The notes under the pieces were generated by a model. That model searched no databases, had not been told where the DNA came from, and saw only the letters and a list, made by a program, of their open reading frames with translations. This document shows positions 1 through 8,421 of a stretch of DNA of 56,716 nt, piece by piece. The position numbers and the translations under genes are program-made. The first letter of the stretch is position 1; every line of letters starts with the position of its first letter. This DNA comes from Pseudooctadecabacter sp. (GTDB taxonomy: Bacteria; Pseudomonadota; Alphaproteobacteria; Rhodobacterales; Rhodobacteraceae): contig NZ_JAHDGE010000017.1 in assembly GCF_020627745.1 (NCBI RefSeq), forward strand, positions 1-56,716, given 5' to 3'.

Positions 1-1040
1 TCGGCGTAAACGCGGGCCTCCATCGACCAGCCGTTGATTGTCAGGTCCTCTTGCCGCACAGGCAGGGCCTCCCCCGCCGCGACACGCAGCTGCAATTCCA
101 CGAAATCCAGACCCGTGATGGCCTCGGACACGGGGTGTTCGACCTGCAATCGTGTGTTCATTTCCATGAACCAAAAGCCATCCTCGCGCAGCGGGCCGGA
201 CCCGTCGACGATGAATTCCACCGTGCCCGCGCCTACGTAATTGATCGCGCGCGCAGCCTCGACCGCCGCTTTGCCCATTGCGGTGCGAACCGCGTCGGGC
301 ATGTCGGGGGCAGGGGCCTCTTCGATCACCTTTTGATGGCGACGTTGGAGAGAACAATCGCGTTCGAACAGGTGGATGACATTGCCATGGCTGTCCCCAA
401 AGACCTGAATTTCGATGTGGCGGGGGTGGGTGATGTATTTCTCGATCAGGCAGGCGGGGTCGCCAAAGCTGGCCTGCCCTTCCCGTTGGGCTGCGGCCAA
501 GGCGCCGGCGAAATCCGCAGGGTCCTCGACCAGACGCATGCCCTTACCGCCGCCGCCTGCGCGGGCTTTGATCAGCACCGGATAGCCGATTTTGTCGGCC
601 TCGCCCGACAAGAACGCGGCGTCCTGATCCGCGCCATGATAGCCCGGCACGACAGGCACGCCCGCCTTGACCATCAACGCCTTCGCAGCGTCCTTGAGGC
701 CCATGGCCGTGATCGCGTCAGCCGACGGGCCGATGAACGTGAGGCCCGCGTCCACCACCGCCTGCACGAACTGCGGGTTCTCAGACAAAAAGCCATAGCC
801 CGGGTGGATCGCCTGCGCACCGGTCTTCAAAGCGGCCTCAATAATGCGGTCCCCTTTGAGGTAGCTTTCGGTGACATCGGAGGCGCCGATGTGCACAGCC
901 TCATCGGCCAGCCGCACATGTTTCGCGTCCGCATCGGCATCGGAAAACACAGCCACGGTGCGCACGCCCAACCGCCGTGCGGTCGTGATGACGCGGCAGG
1001 CGATTTCGCCACGGTTTGCGATCAGTATTTTGTCAAACAT
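1..1040 (-). CDS. mccA: Methylcrotonyl-CoA carboxylase, biotin-carboxylase (alpha) subunit, partial
   Basis: Carboxylates enzyme-bound biotin with ATP and bicarbonate for the methylcrotonyl-CoA step of leucine breakdown. The ATG at 1038-1040 opens the canonical start MFDKILIANRGEIACRV. The biotin-carboxylase signature HPGYGFLSEN lies at residues 79-88 and the ATP-grasp glycine loop GGGGKGM at 162-168; MEMNTRLQVEHP follows. Only the first 346 residues are present: the window edge removes the end of the biotin-carboxylase domain and the biotinyl domain with its Lys. Sequence alone would not separate it from propionyl- or acetyl-CoA carboxylase; the neighbouring mccB and ivd decide the call. It starts 9 nt after the mccB stop and is the last visible gene of the operon. 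Confidence 0.9.
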   Translation of the reverse strand, partial: MFDKILIANRGEIACRVITTARRLGVRTVAVFSDADADAKHVRLADEAVHIGASDVTESYLKGDRIIEAALKTGAQAIHPGYGFLSENPQFVQAVVDAGLTFIGPSADAITAMGLKDAAKALMVKAGVPVVPGYHGADQDAAFLSGEADKIGYPVLIKARAGGGGKGMRLVEDPADFAGALAAAQREGQASFGDPACLIEKYITHPRHIEIQVFGDSHGNVIHLFERDCSLQRRHQKVIEEAPAPDMPDAVRTAMGKAAVEAARAINYVGAGTVEFIVDGSGPLREDGFWFMEMNTRLQVEHPVSEAITGLDFVELQLRVAAGEALPVRQEDLTINGWSMEARVYA

Positions 1041-1049
1041 CGCCCGCCC

Positions 1050-2657
1050 TCACATCCGGAACACGCCAAACTGCGTGTCCTCTATCGGTGCGTTCAGGGC
1101 CGTGCGCAAAGACAGCGCCAGCACATCGCGTGACGTGCGCGGGTCGATGATCCCGTCATCCCAAAGACGGGCGGAGGCATAAAGCGGATGGCTTTGTTCC
1201 GCGAACATATCAATGGTGGGCTGTTTGAACGCGGCCTCCTCTTCAGCCGACCAGTCCGTGCCCTGCCGTTCCAAAGCCGCGCGTTTCACCGTCGCCAGAA
1301 CCCCTGCCGCCTGTTCGCCGCCCATGACGCTGATGCGGCTGTTCGGCCAGGTCCACAAAAAGCGGGGCGCATAGGCGCGGCCACACATGCCGTAGTTTCC
1401 TGCGCCAAAGGACCCGCCGACCAACATGGTGATTTTTGGCACCGATGTGGTCGCCACCGCCGTCACCAGTTTGGCACCGTCCTTGGCGATGCCGCCGTTT
1501 TCGTATGATTTGCCCACCATGAATCCGGTGATGTTTTGCAAGAAGACCAACGGGATTTTGCGCTGCGAACACAGCTGTACGAAATGCGCGCCTTTGACGG
1601 CGCTTTCGGAAAACAACACGCCATTGTTGGCGATGATGCCCACGGGCATTCCCATCACATGGGCGAAGCCGCAGACCAATGTTGTACCATAGCGCGCCTT
1701 GAATTCATCAAACCGTGACCCGTCGACCAGTCGCGCGATGACCTCTCGGATGTCGTACGGGGTCTTGAGGTCCGCAGGCACCACGCCCAGCAATTCTGCC
1801 GGATCGTACAACGGTTCTTCGGGGGTTTGCAGGTGCAGCACATGGGTGGGGGCCGTGTTCAGATTGCGCACGGCCTCACGCGCCAAGGCCAGCGCGTGGG
1901 CGTCGTCATTGGCCAGATAATCGGCCACGCCTGACAGGCGCGTGTGGGCATCACCGCCGCCCAGTTCCTCGGCTGACACAACCTCCCCCGTGGCGGCTTT
2001 GACCAGTGGGGGGCCTGCGAGAAAGATCGTACCTTGGTCCTTCACAATGATCGTCACATCGGACATGGCGGGCACATAGGCACCGCCCGCCGTGCACGAC
2101 CCCATGACCACCGCAATCTGCGCGATCCCCTTGGCCGACATCCTTGCCTGATTGAAAAAGATGCGCCCGAAATGGTCGCGGTCGGGGAACACCTCATCCT
2201 GATTGGGCAGGTTCGCCCCGCCGCTGTCCACCAGATAGATGCAGGGGAGGTGATTTTCCTCCGCGATCTCTTGGGCGCGCAGGTGTTTTTTCACCGTCAT
2301 GGGAAAGTAGGTGCCGCCTTTCACGGTGGCATCGTTGCACAGAATCATCACGTCGCGCCCCTGCACACGGCCCACACCGGCGATCACACCGGCAGAGGGG
2401 GAGGCCCCGTCATAGAGCCCATGCGCCCCGAACAACCCGACCTCAAGGAACGGCGAGCCGGGATCAAGCAGACTGGCGATCCGGTCACGCGGCAGAAGTT
2501 TGCCCCGCGACAGATGCCTTTGCCGCGCTTTGTCACCGCCACCGGCCATGGCCAGATCGGCGGCGGCCGCGACCTCTGCCAGACCGGCCTCATGGGCGGC
2601 TTGGTTGGTTTTGAAACCTTCGGACCGCGGCGAAATATCGGATCGAAGAACCGCCAT
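1050..2657 (-). CDS. mccB: Methylcrotonyl-CoA carboxylase, carboxyltransferase (beta) subunit
   Basis: Transfers the carboxyl group from biotin to 3-methylcrotonyl-CoA, giving 3-methylglutaconyl-CoA. The 535-residue length is that of the family. Both crotonase-like carboxyltransferase halves are visible, including [15 protein letters not shown] in the first half and [16 protein letters not shown] in the second, which is the pattern of MccB rather than PccB. The ATG overlaps the ivd stop by one base (TGATG), so translation is probably coupled. With mccA it would form the soluble alpha6beta6 enzyme. Confidence 0.94.
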   Translation of the reverse strand: MAVLRSDISPRSEGFKTNQAAHEAGLAEVAAAADLAMAGGGDKARQRHLSRGKLLPRDRIASLLDPGSPFLEVGLFGAHGLYDGASPSAGVIAGVGRVQGRDVMILCNDATVKGGTYFPMTVKKHLRAQEIAEENHLPCIYLVDSGGANLPNQDEVFPDRDHFGRIFFNQARMSAKGIAQIAVVMGSCTAGGAYVPAMSDVTIIVKDQGTIFLAGPPLVKAATGEVVSAEELGGGDAHTRLSGVADYLANDDAHALALAREAVRNLNTAPTHVLHLQTPEEPLYDPAELLGVVPADLKTPYDIREVIARLVDGSRFDEFKARYGTTLVCGFAHVMGMPVGIIANNGVLFSESAVKGAHFVQLCSQRKIPLVFLQNITGFMVGKSYENGGIAKDGAKLVTAVATTSVPKITMLVGGSFGAGNYGMCGRAYAPRFLWTWPNSRISVMGGEQAAGVLATVKRAALERQGTDWSAEEEAAFKQPTIDMFAEQSHPLYASARLWDDGIIDPRTSRDVLALSLRTALNAPIEDTQFGVFRM

Positions 2658-3820
2658 CAGACCATCGCCGCCATCAATTCGCGGCCCACCAGCATGCGGC
2701 GGATTTCGGAGGTACCCGCCCCGATCTCCATCAGTTTGGCGTCGCGGAAAATACGGCTGACGGCGGTGTCGTTCATGAACCCCGCCCCGCCCATGGCCTG
2801 CACCGCCTGATGGGCGACGGTCATCGCCTCCTCTGACGCATAAAGCACGCAGGCGGCGGCATCCTGACGGGTCACATCGCCGCGATCACAGGCTTTGGCG
2901 ACCTCATACACATAGGCGCGCGCGCTGTTCAGTTTGGTGTACATATCGGCAATCTTGCCCTGCATCAGCTGGAACTGCCCGATGGACTGGCCGAACTGTT
3001 TGCGTTCGACCATGTAGGGCATGATTTCGTCCAGACAGGCGGCCATGATGCCGGTGCCGATGCCTGACAACACAACCCGTTCGTAATCCAGACCGGACAT
3101 AAGAACCTGCACACCACGGCCTTCTTCGCCAAGGATATTGTCGAAAGGCACTTCAACGTCTTCAAACACCAGTTCAACCGTGTTGGACCCCCGCATACCG
3201 AGCTTGTCGAAGTGGTCCGACTGGCTGAAGCCCGGCATGGATTTTTCGATCAGGAAGGCGGTGATGCCCTTGGACCCTGCGTCTGGGTCCGTTTTGGCAT
3301 AGACGACCAGCGTGTTTGCCTCCCCCCCGTTGGTGATCCAGTATTTGGTTCCGTTCAGGATGAAGCGGTCGTTCTTCTTTTCTGCCCGCAGTTTCATGCC
3401 CACGACGTCGGACCCGGCCCCGGCCTCGGACATGGCCAGCGCGCCGACGGACGCGCCCGAGATCAGGTCCGGCAGATACCGCGCCTTCTGGTCTGCTGTG
3501 CCATTCAATCCGATCTGGTTCACACAGAGGTTCGAATGCGCGCCGTAGGACAGTGACACGGAGGCTGACGCCCGCGCGATTTCCTCAACCGCGATGACAT
3601 GGGCAAGGTATCCCATGCCCGCGCCACCGTCATCTTCGGAAATGGTGATGCCCAGCAGGCCAAGCTCCCCCATTTCGGCCCAAAGGTCCGCCGGAAAGAG
3701 GTTCTTTGCGTCCGCCTCGGCGGCCAGCGGTTTGACGCGGTCCTGGGCCCAGCGGTGGACCATGTCGCGCAGGGCATTCACGTCTTCGCCAAGGTCGAAC
3801 GTCATGGAAGCGTTAAACAT
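2657..3820 (-). CDS. ivd: Isovaleryl-CoA dehydrogenase
   Basis: FAD-dependent acyl-CoA dehydrogenase that oxidises isovaleryl-CoA to 3-methylcrotonyl-CoA, the substrate of the enzyme encoded next. It has 387 residues, the normal size. Visible features are the flavin-binding segment YWITNGG, the substrate-binding helix [11 protein letters not shown] whose Glu matches the catalytic base of isovaleryl-CoA dehydrogenase, and the C-terminal [17 protein letters not shown]. The start ATG lies 4 nt after the tetR stop, placing it inside the tetR-ivd-mccB-mccA operon. Confidence 0.94.
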   Translation of the reverse strand: MFNASMTFDLGEDVNALRDMVHRWAQDRVKPLAAEADAKNLFPADLWAEMGELGLLGITISEDDGGAGMGYLAHVIAVEEIARASASVSLSYGAHSNLCVNQIGLNGTADQKARYLPDLISGASVGALAMSEAGAGSDVVGMKLRAEKKNDRFILNGTKYWITNGGEANTLVVYAKTDPDAGSKGITAFLIEKSMPGFSQSDHFDKLGMRGSNTVELVFEDVEVPFDNILGEEGRGVQVLMSGLDYERVVLSGIGTGIMAACLDEIMPYMVERKQFGQSIGQFQLMQGKIADMYTKLNSARAYVYEVAKACDRGDVTRQDAAACVLYASEEAMTVAHQAVQAMGGAGFMNDTAVSRIFRDAKLMEIGAGTSEIRRMLVGRELMAAMV

Positions 3821-3824
3821 GGTG

Positions 3825-4424
3825 TTACCTTTCTGAGGGGGCGGTGTAGGTCACGCCGACGCTTTGCAGCGCGGCTTGGACGTAGCATTCGGTGATATCT
3901 GCGGGGCTTTGCGGGCCGGTCTGGCGATACCAGACGGTGATGCCGCCCAGCATGGACAGAATGGCGCGGGCCTGAATGGCGGGGTCCGCGATGACAAAGG
4001 CACCGTTGGCCTGCCCATCGCGCAGAACGCCGCGCAAGGTGGCCTCATAGGCGTCACGTTGTGCCATGATCTGTTTTGATCCCGCGCCCTCAAGGCTGCG
4101 CAATTCCATATAGGCGATGAAAATGTCGTCGGGGTTGGCGATGTTGTGGGCGATATGGCCGCGCACAAAGGCCTCAAGCCGGTCGGCAGGGTCCGACAGG
4201 TCGGCCAAAGGCGCAATCGCTGCGGCCTCAGCCCGTTCAAGGTTCTCTTGCATCAGGTCGACCAAAATCGCCTGTTTCGATCCGAAGTGGTTATACAGAC
4301 CGCCCGGCTGTTTGCCGATGGCCGCCGCAATATCGCGGATGGCGACCGCGTTATAGCCGCGTTCGGCAAAGAGTTTGCGCGCGGCGTTGCGGATAAACTG
4401 TTTGGTCTGGTGTTCCTTCGCCAT
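3825..4424 (-). CDS. TetR-family regulator of the leucine catabolism operon
   Basis: A 199-residue TetR-type repressor. The N-terminal helix-turn-helix spans about residues 9-55 (FIRNAARKLFAERGY, then IRDIAAAIGK and LYNHFGSKQ); the all-helical C-terminal part would bind an effector, presumably an acyl-CoA of leucine breakdown (inferred from context). It is the first gene of the operon, 4 nt before ivd. A perfect inverted repeat ends at 4433, nine bases before its start codon, so autorepression is likely. Acyl-CoA-responsive TetR regulators of leucine degradation (LiuQ) are known from comparative genomics in betaproteobacteria; orthology is not established here. Confidence 0.85.
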   Translation of the reverse strand: MAKEHQTKQFIRNAARKLFAERGYNAVAIRDIAAAIGKQPGGLYNHFGSKQAILVDLMQENLERAEAAAIAPLADLSDPADRLEAFVRGHIAHNIANPDDIFIAYMELRSLEGAGSKQIMAQRDAYEATLRGVLRDGQANGAFVIADPAIQARAILSMLGGITVWYRQTGPQSPADITECYVQAALQSVGVTYTAPSER

Positions 4425-4432
4425 TATTAATG

Positions 4433-4450
4433 AATGAACGTTTGTTCATT
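4433..4450. promoter_or_regulatory. Probable TetR operator
   Basis: AATGAACGTTTGTTCATT: two perfect 7-bp arms (AATGAAC / GTTCATT) around a 4-bp spacer. It sits 8 nt upstream of the tetR ATG and about 100 nt upstream of divergent gabD. Size and symmetry fit a TetR dimer site, so it probably controls the tetR-ivd-mcc operon and perhaps gabD. Confidence 0.7.
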
Positions 4451-4550
4451 TCCTGTCAAGCCTGCGATCCACGTCACTTCCGGCTTGACCGTGGGCGGCA
4501 CGCCGTGGAACCTGCGCCACAACTTATGATCCCCAAACAAAGGCCGCGCC

Positions 4551-6008
4551 ATGACCCTGTCGTTGAAAAATCCTGCCCTTTTGCGTGAGGCCGCCCGCGT
4601 CGGGCACCGCTGGATCGAGGCGAATGGCAAAGGCATCGCCGTCACGAACCCCGCGACGGGCGATCTGATCGGTCACATCCCCGACCTTGGTGCCGACGAA
4701 ACCCGCGAGGCGATTGACGCCGCCGCAGCCGCCCAAAAAGACTGGGCCAAGACAACCGCGAAAGAGCGCAGCAATGTGCTGCGCCGCTGGTTCGACCTGA
4801 TGATGGCCAACCAAGAGGACCTCGCCCAGATTCTGACCGCTGAACAGGGCAAACCCCTGGCCGAGGCACGGGGTGAAGTCGGCTATGGCGCGTCGTTTCT
4901 CGAATGGTTCTCGGAAGAGGCCCGTCGCGCCTATGGCGACGTGACCCCGACGAACACGCCCGACAAACGGATCATCACCATCAAACAGCCCGTGGGCGTG
5001 ACCGCTGCGATCACGCCGTGGAACTTCCCCAACGCGATGATCACCCGCAAGGCCGCGCCTGCCTTTGCGGCAGGCTGCGCGATGGTTCTAAAACCGTCCG
5101 AACTGACGCCGTTTTCCGCCACCGCTATGGCTGTTCTGGCCGAAGAGGCGGGCCTGCCGTCCGGTCTGTTCTCGGTCATCACCGGCGATGCGGCGACCAT
5201 CGGGGGGGTCATGACATCCAGCCCGACAGTGCGCAAAATCACCTTTACCGGGTCTACGCGCGTGGGCGCGATGCTGTATGAACAATCGGCCAAGACAATC
5301 AAAAAGCTGGGGCTGGAACTGGGCGGCAATGCACCGTTCATCGTGTTTGACGACGCCGATCTGGATGCCGCAGTTGAGGGCGCGATCCTGTCGAAATATC
5401 GCAACAACGGGCAGACCTGCGTTTGTGCAAACCGTATTTATGTGCAGGCCGGCGTCTATGATGCCTTTGCCGAAAAGCTGGCCGAAAAGGTTGCCGGCCT
5501 GAAGGTCGGAAACGGTGCGGAAGAGGGGACAGTTTTCGGCCCCCTGATCAACGAGGCAGCCCTTGAAAAGGTCACCAAACACATCGCAGATGCGACCGCC
5601 AAAGGGGCGGACATCAAACTGGGCGGCAAACCGCATGAGAAGGGCGGGACGTTCTTCCAACCCACGATCCTCACCGGTGTGACCTCAGACATGGCGGTCG
5701 CGACCGAAGAAACCTTTGGCCCCGTCGCCCCCCTGTTCAAGTTCACCGAAGAACAAGAGGCCGTGGATGCCGCGAATGCCACGGAATTCGGGCTTGCGTC
5801 GTATTTCTACAGCCGTGACATCGGGCGCGCGTGGCGGGTGTCAGAGGCGTTGGATTACGGGATGGTGGGCGTAAACACCGGCCATGTGTCCACCGCAGAG
5901 GCACCGTTTGGAGGTGTAAAATCCTCCGGCCTTGGGCGCGAAGGCGGCTATCAGGGTTTGGATGAATTCATGGAATCGAAATACATCTGCATGGGCAGCA
6001 TCGACTAG
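4551..6008 (+). CDS. gabD: NAD(P)-dependent succinate-semialdehyde dehydrogenase
   Basis: Oxidises succinate semialdehyde to succinate (end of the GABA shunt). The 485-residue length and sequence match class I GabD: ITPWNFPNAMITRK for coenzyme binding, KPSELTP, the activating Glu256 in LELGGN and the catalytic Cys290 in GQTCVC. A second cysteine two residues later (Cys292) is common in GabD and in E. coli-type enzymes is part of the active-site loop. An AAAGG ribosome site precedes the ATG at 4551. Transcribed divergently from tetR-ivd-mcc; whether the shared palindrome controls it is unknown. Glutarate-semialdehyde activity is an alternative. Confidence 0.9.
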   Translation: MTLSLKNPALLREAARVGHRWIEANGKGIAVTNPATGDLIGHIPDLGADETREAIDAAAAAQKDWAKTTAKERSNVLRRWFDLMMANQEDLAQILTAEQGKPLAEARGEVGYGASFLEWFSEEARRAYGDVTPTNTPDKRIITIKQPVGVTAAITPWNFPNAMITRKAAPAFAAGCAMVLKPSELTPFSATAMAVLAEEAGLPSGLFSVITGDAATIGGVMTSSPTVRKITFTGSTRVGAMLYEQSAKTIKKLGLELGGNAPFIVFDDADLDAAVEGAILSKYRNNGQTCVCANRIYVQAGVYDAFAEKLAEKVAGLKVGNGAEEGTVFGPLINEAALEKVTKHIADATAKGADIKLGGKPHEKGGTFFQPTILTGVTSDMAVATEETFGPVAPLFKFTEEQEAVDAANATEFGLASYFYSRDIGRAWRVSEALDYGMVGVNTGHVSTAEAPFGGVKSSGLGREGGYQGLDEFMESKYICMGSID

Positions 6009-6430
6009 TCAGCGTCGGGCGATGCCTCATGGGTGTCGCCCTCGCGGACTTCGGCGTCATCCTCCAGCGCATCGCGCACGAACCCTTCGACGATGTCTTT
6101 GACCTTGGCCACGGCCACCCGCGTGCCAGGCACGGCGCGGCTTTGATAGATGGGCTGCACCGCGGCTGCCGTTCCCGCGACAGGGGCACCTACGATGCCG
6201 CGTTCCACCAAACCGCTCATCACAGCCTGCGCCTGCGCGGGACCAACGCCTAACCATGACTGGATCAACGCGGGGGATGCTTTGGCGTGGGTGCGTGCAA
6301 ACAAGGCCGCCCAGTTCAGCTGGATGGCTTGAACTGGGGCAGCGGCCACTGGGACGGCCACAGCAGGCAACGGCAGGACTGGGATGATCGCTGTCGCCCC
6401 GGCAGAGCGAAGAAAGTCTCGTCTCTTCAT
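6005..6430 (-). CDS. Tat-signal small exported protein, unknown function
   Basis: A 141-residue protein starting MKRRDFLRSAGATAIIPVLP, a twin-arginine signal (RRDFL) followed by a long Ala/Pro/Val hydrophobic stretch. I chose the ATG at 6430 because it puts the twin arginines at residues 3-4; an in-frame ATG at 6460 would add ten residues in front. The mature part is Ala/Val-rich and ends in an acidic tail. I recognise no domain. It lies 61 nt downstream of the membrane regulator gene on the same strand, so it may belong to the same transcription unit. Its stop overlaps the convergent gabD stop. Confidence 0.65.
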   Translation of the reverse strand: MKRRDFLRSAGATAIIPVLPLPAVAVPVAAAPVQAIQLNWAALFARTHAKASPALIQSWLGVGPAQAQAVMSGLVERGIVGAPVAGTAAAVQPIYQSRAVPGTRVAVAKVKDIVEGFVRDALEDDAEVREGDTHEASPDAD

Positions 6431-6491
6431 GATAGTGATGTGGGTCCTCCACCTAGCCATTTAACGGGGAACCGGGGGCACGGATTCCCCA

Positions 6492-7196
6492 TCAGACCAT
6501 GCGGATGACGTCTTTGTCGATCGCCAGCATATAGCCGCGACGCGCGATGTTGCGCACCAGCAGTTCCGATATCATCTGGTTGCCCAATGTATCGCGCAGC
6601 CGTTTGATCCGCGTGGCACCGGCGGCTTCCTCGCAGTCAGACGACGGACGGCCGGAAATCACGCCTTCAATTTCGGCCCCCGACAAAACCTCATCGTCCA
6701 TACGGGCTTCGGCCAGAACGGAGAGGGTTTCGATGGCTGCATCGGTCAGTTTGAATTCAAAATTGTTGAGGTAGACCATGTTCTGGTCGCGGCTGATCAG
6801 CAGGGAATTGACCTCAATCCCCTTACGTTCAATCTGGCCCATCCGCCGGTTCATCGCAATCAGCATGACAAGAAACGCCACCGCCGCGATCAGCAAGGCG
6901 GTCGCAAAGACCAGCAGCACGAAGATCACAAAACGGTAGCTGTCCAAAGTGGCGCTGAAGGCGGTGCCGGACTGGGCCAGAATCTCAAGCAGTTTGATTT
7001 CCGCCTGACCGGTCAGCGATGCGTTTTCCACGAACAGCTGTTCCACCCGCGCGTTGAATGCATTGGCATCCGGAAGGTTCAAAAACAGCAACACCGCCGC
7101 CGTGCCAAGGATGACAACGATGGCCGCGATCCCGCCAACGACAATCCGGTTGCCTGTCTGGCGCGCTTCAATAGCGGAGGTAGTTTTCTCCTGCAC
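6492..7196 (-). CDS. Membrane-anchored winged-helix regulator with N-terminal transmembrane pair
   Basis: A 234-residue protein with two hydrophobic helices (about 18-39 and 88-115) enclosing an extracytoplasmic loop of some 48 residues, then a cytoplasmic part of about 120 residues. Residues 146-226 look like an OmpR/PhoB-type winged helix: a leading strand (LNNFEFKLTDAA), RIKRLRDTLG matching the recognition-helix region, and the wing RNIARRGYML. Positive residues after helix 2 (MNRRMGQIERK) support a cytoplasmic C terminus. This reverses the ToxR/CadC order, where the DNA-binding domain is N-terminal. I prefer the GTG at 7196, preceded by purine-rich GGGAAGAGA; an in-frame start at 7241 would add 15 residues. 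It overlaps the upstream gene by 29 nt. The regulatory target is unknown. Confidence 0.7.
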   Translation of the reverse strand: MQEKTTSAIEARQTGNRIVVGGIAAIVVILGTAAVLLFLNLPDANAFNARVEQLFVENASLTGQAEIKLLEILAQSGTAFSATLDSYRFVIFVLLVFATALLIAAVAFLVMLIAMNRRMGQIERKGIEVNSLLISRDQNMVYLNNFEFKLTDAAIETLSVLAEARMDDEVLSGAEIEGVISGRPSSDCEEAAGATRIKRLRDTLGNQMISELLVRNIARRGYMLAIDKDVIRMV

Positions 7197-7449
7197 TCTC
7201 TTCCCTCTCTTCCAGTCCGGCCTCGTCAAAGACGCCCTCAACGCTGAGCAACTGCCAATCGGCCTGAGCGAGACGTTCAGTCAGCTCCTGCGTGGCGGTA
7301 TCAACTGTGCAATCGCCGTCAATTTCCGCCACACCGTAGTGCAGCCGAAGGGGATCGTCACGCTTGGCTTTGTAGTCGGCGAAACAGGCGGCCTGCGCTG
7401 TTCCCGACAGGGCCACCAATGCGGCTGTGAGAATAAGAATACGTGTCAT
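7168..7449 (-). CDS. Small secreted protein, unknown function
   Basis: A 93-residue protein with a clear Sec signal peptide (MTRILILTAALVALSGTAQA). The mature domain of about 73 residues has two cysteines (22 and 47) that could form a disulfide, and an acidic end. No family is recognised. It is the first gene of a three-gene minus-strand set and its 3' end overlaps the membrane regulator gene, which suggests translational coupling and a shared role, for example as the extracytoplasmic partner of the regulator (inference). Confidence 0.65.
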   Translation of the reverse strand: MTRILILTAALVALSGTAQAACFADYKAKRDDPLRLHYGVAEIDGDCTVDTATQELTERLAQADWQLLSVEGVFDEAGLEEREESAGENYLRY

Positions 7450-7473
7450 GCCTGAACCATGGGCCTTGCCCGT

Positions 7474-7522
7474 CTGTTATTCAATATCTGCGCCGGAATT
7501 ATCCGCCGGTATCGCATAACAG
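7474..7522. repeat. Spaced inverted repeat between divergent genes
   Basis: CTGTTAT at 7474-7480 and its exact complement ATAACAG at 7516-7522, 35 nt apart, between the divergent starts at 7449 and 7614. Arm length alone is weak evidence; it could be a looped regulator site or chance. Confidence 0.25.
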
Positions 7523-7613
7523 CCCGCCGTTATTGAGAGGCAGTCCCAGCGGCGGCCATCGTTGATCCAGTCCCGCCGACACCCACAGTCGGCACAACTG
7601 AAAGGATCGACCA

Positions 7614-8039
7614 ATGTTCACGAAAACACTGACCGCAGGCGTTCTTGCCGTCTCAATCGGGATTGCCGGTATGGCACCCACCCCGGCGCGGGCCTCGTTC
7701 TCGGAAGGGGATGCGATCGTCGGGATCATCACCCTGCTGTTGCTGGGTGCCGCAATCGAGAACAGCCGCGATGACGGAAACGACGACCGCCGGGACCGGC
7801 CGCGTGTGGACAGGGATGCCTTTCGCACCCTGCCAGACAGCTGCCTGCGCCGTGTCATCCGGCGCAACGGTGATCCGATCCGGTTTTTCCCGCAACGGTG
7901 CATGACCAACAATTACAACTTTGTCTCGCGTCTGCCTGACCGTTGCCATGTCCAGTTTCGGACGCAAAACGGGCAGCATCGTACGGGGTGGCGCGCGCGG
8001 TGCCTGCGCAACGAAGGGTTCCGCTTCAACCGGCACTAA
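7614..8039 (+). CDS. Small secreted protein, unknown function
   Basis: A 141-residue protein. Residues 1-27 form a Sec signal peptide ending PARA, followed by a second hydrophobic segment (IVGIITLLLLGAAI, about 35-48) that may anchor it to the inner membrane. A charged Arg/Asp linker leads to a C-terminal domain with four cysteines (SCLRR, RCMTN, RCHVQF, RCLRN) that could form two disulfides. GAAAGGATC precedes the ATG at 7614. I recognise no named family. It is followed by two strong stem-loops. Confidence 0.7.
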   Translation: MFTKTLTAGVLAVSIGIAGMAPTPARASFSEGDAIVGIITLLLLGAAIENSRDDGNDDRRDRPRVDRDAFRTLPDSCLRRVIRRNGDPIRFFPQRCMTNNYNFVSRLPDRCHVQFRTQNGQHRTGWRARCLRNEGFRFNRH

Positions 8040-8053
8040 GGCCGGCGCGGATA

Positions 8054-8080
8054 CGGGCGGCCCGCACACCGGGTCGCCCG
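8054..8080 (+). other. Stem-loop 3' of the secreted protein gene
   Basis: CGGGCGGCCC (8054-8063) and GGGTCGCCCG (8071-8080) pair over 10 bp with one G-U, around a 7-nt loop. It lies 14 nt after the stop and 5 nt before a second, stronger hairpin. Confidence 0.5.
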
Positions 8081-8084
8081 ATTT

Positions 8085-8120
8085 GAGGCAGGGGGGAGGA
8101 CATGGCCCCCTGCCTCTTTC
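8085..8120 (+). terminator. Probable intrinsic terminator
   Basis: GAGGCAGGGGG (8085-8095) and CCCCCTGCCTC (8106-8116) form a perfect 11-bp stem with a 10-nt loop, followed by TTTCATTT. The U tract is interrupted but the stem is strong. It ends the transcript of the gene at 7614. Confidence 0.65.
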
Positions 8121-8221
8121 ATTTGTTCCATGCAAATTGTGCAATTCGGGGATGCGGCTTTGGGGCTAACTGGGTCAGGATTGCTGACTATATTAGCATC
8201 ACAACGAGAGTGAGAGATAAG

Positions 8222-8380
8222 ATGATCCAAGACCGCTTGACCGCTAAATTCCAATCCGCCAAGCCCGCGCTGCGCCGTGAGACAAAGCCACAGCCTGCCA
8301 AGACTACAAAAGCCGCGAAAACGCCCGCCGCAGATACCTATACCAAGGGGCGTCGTCTGGCGGGGTCCTTCTGGCTCTGA
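8222..8380 (+). CDS. Small basic protein, unknown function
   Basis: A 52-residue ORF starting MIQDRLTAKFQSAKPAL, Lys/Ala/Pro/Thr-rich in the middle and ending RRLAGSFWL. A purine-rich ribosome site (GAGAGTGAGAGATAAG) stands just before the ATG and a TATATT -10-like element lies at 8189-8194, so it looks like a real small gene. No homologue is recognised. It ends 41 nt before rnhB. If it is not translated, 8040-8421 is a 382-nt gene-free stretch holding two stem-loops and a short inverted repeat (AATTG-TG-CAATT, 8135-8146). Confidence 0.5.
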   Translation: MIQDRLTAKFQSAKPALRRETKPQPAKTTKAAKTPAADTYTKGRRLAGSFWL

Positions 8381-8421
8381 TGTGGTTGCTTTGAGGCAGC
8401 GGGTCTGATTGACCCGTTCCC

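Noticed and set aside
51..1133. A 360-residue plus-strand frame at the left edge.
   Set aside because: It is the antisense of mccA, whose biotin-carboxylase motifs are intact on the minus strand.
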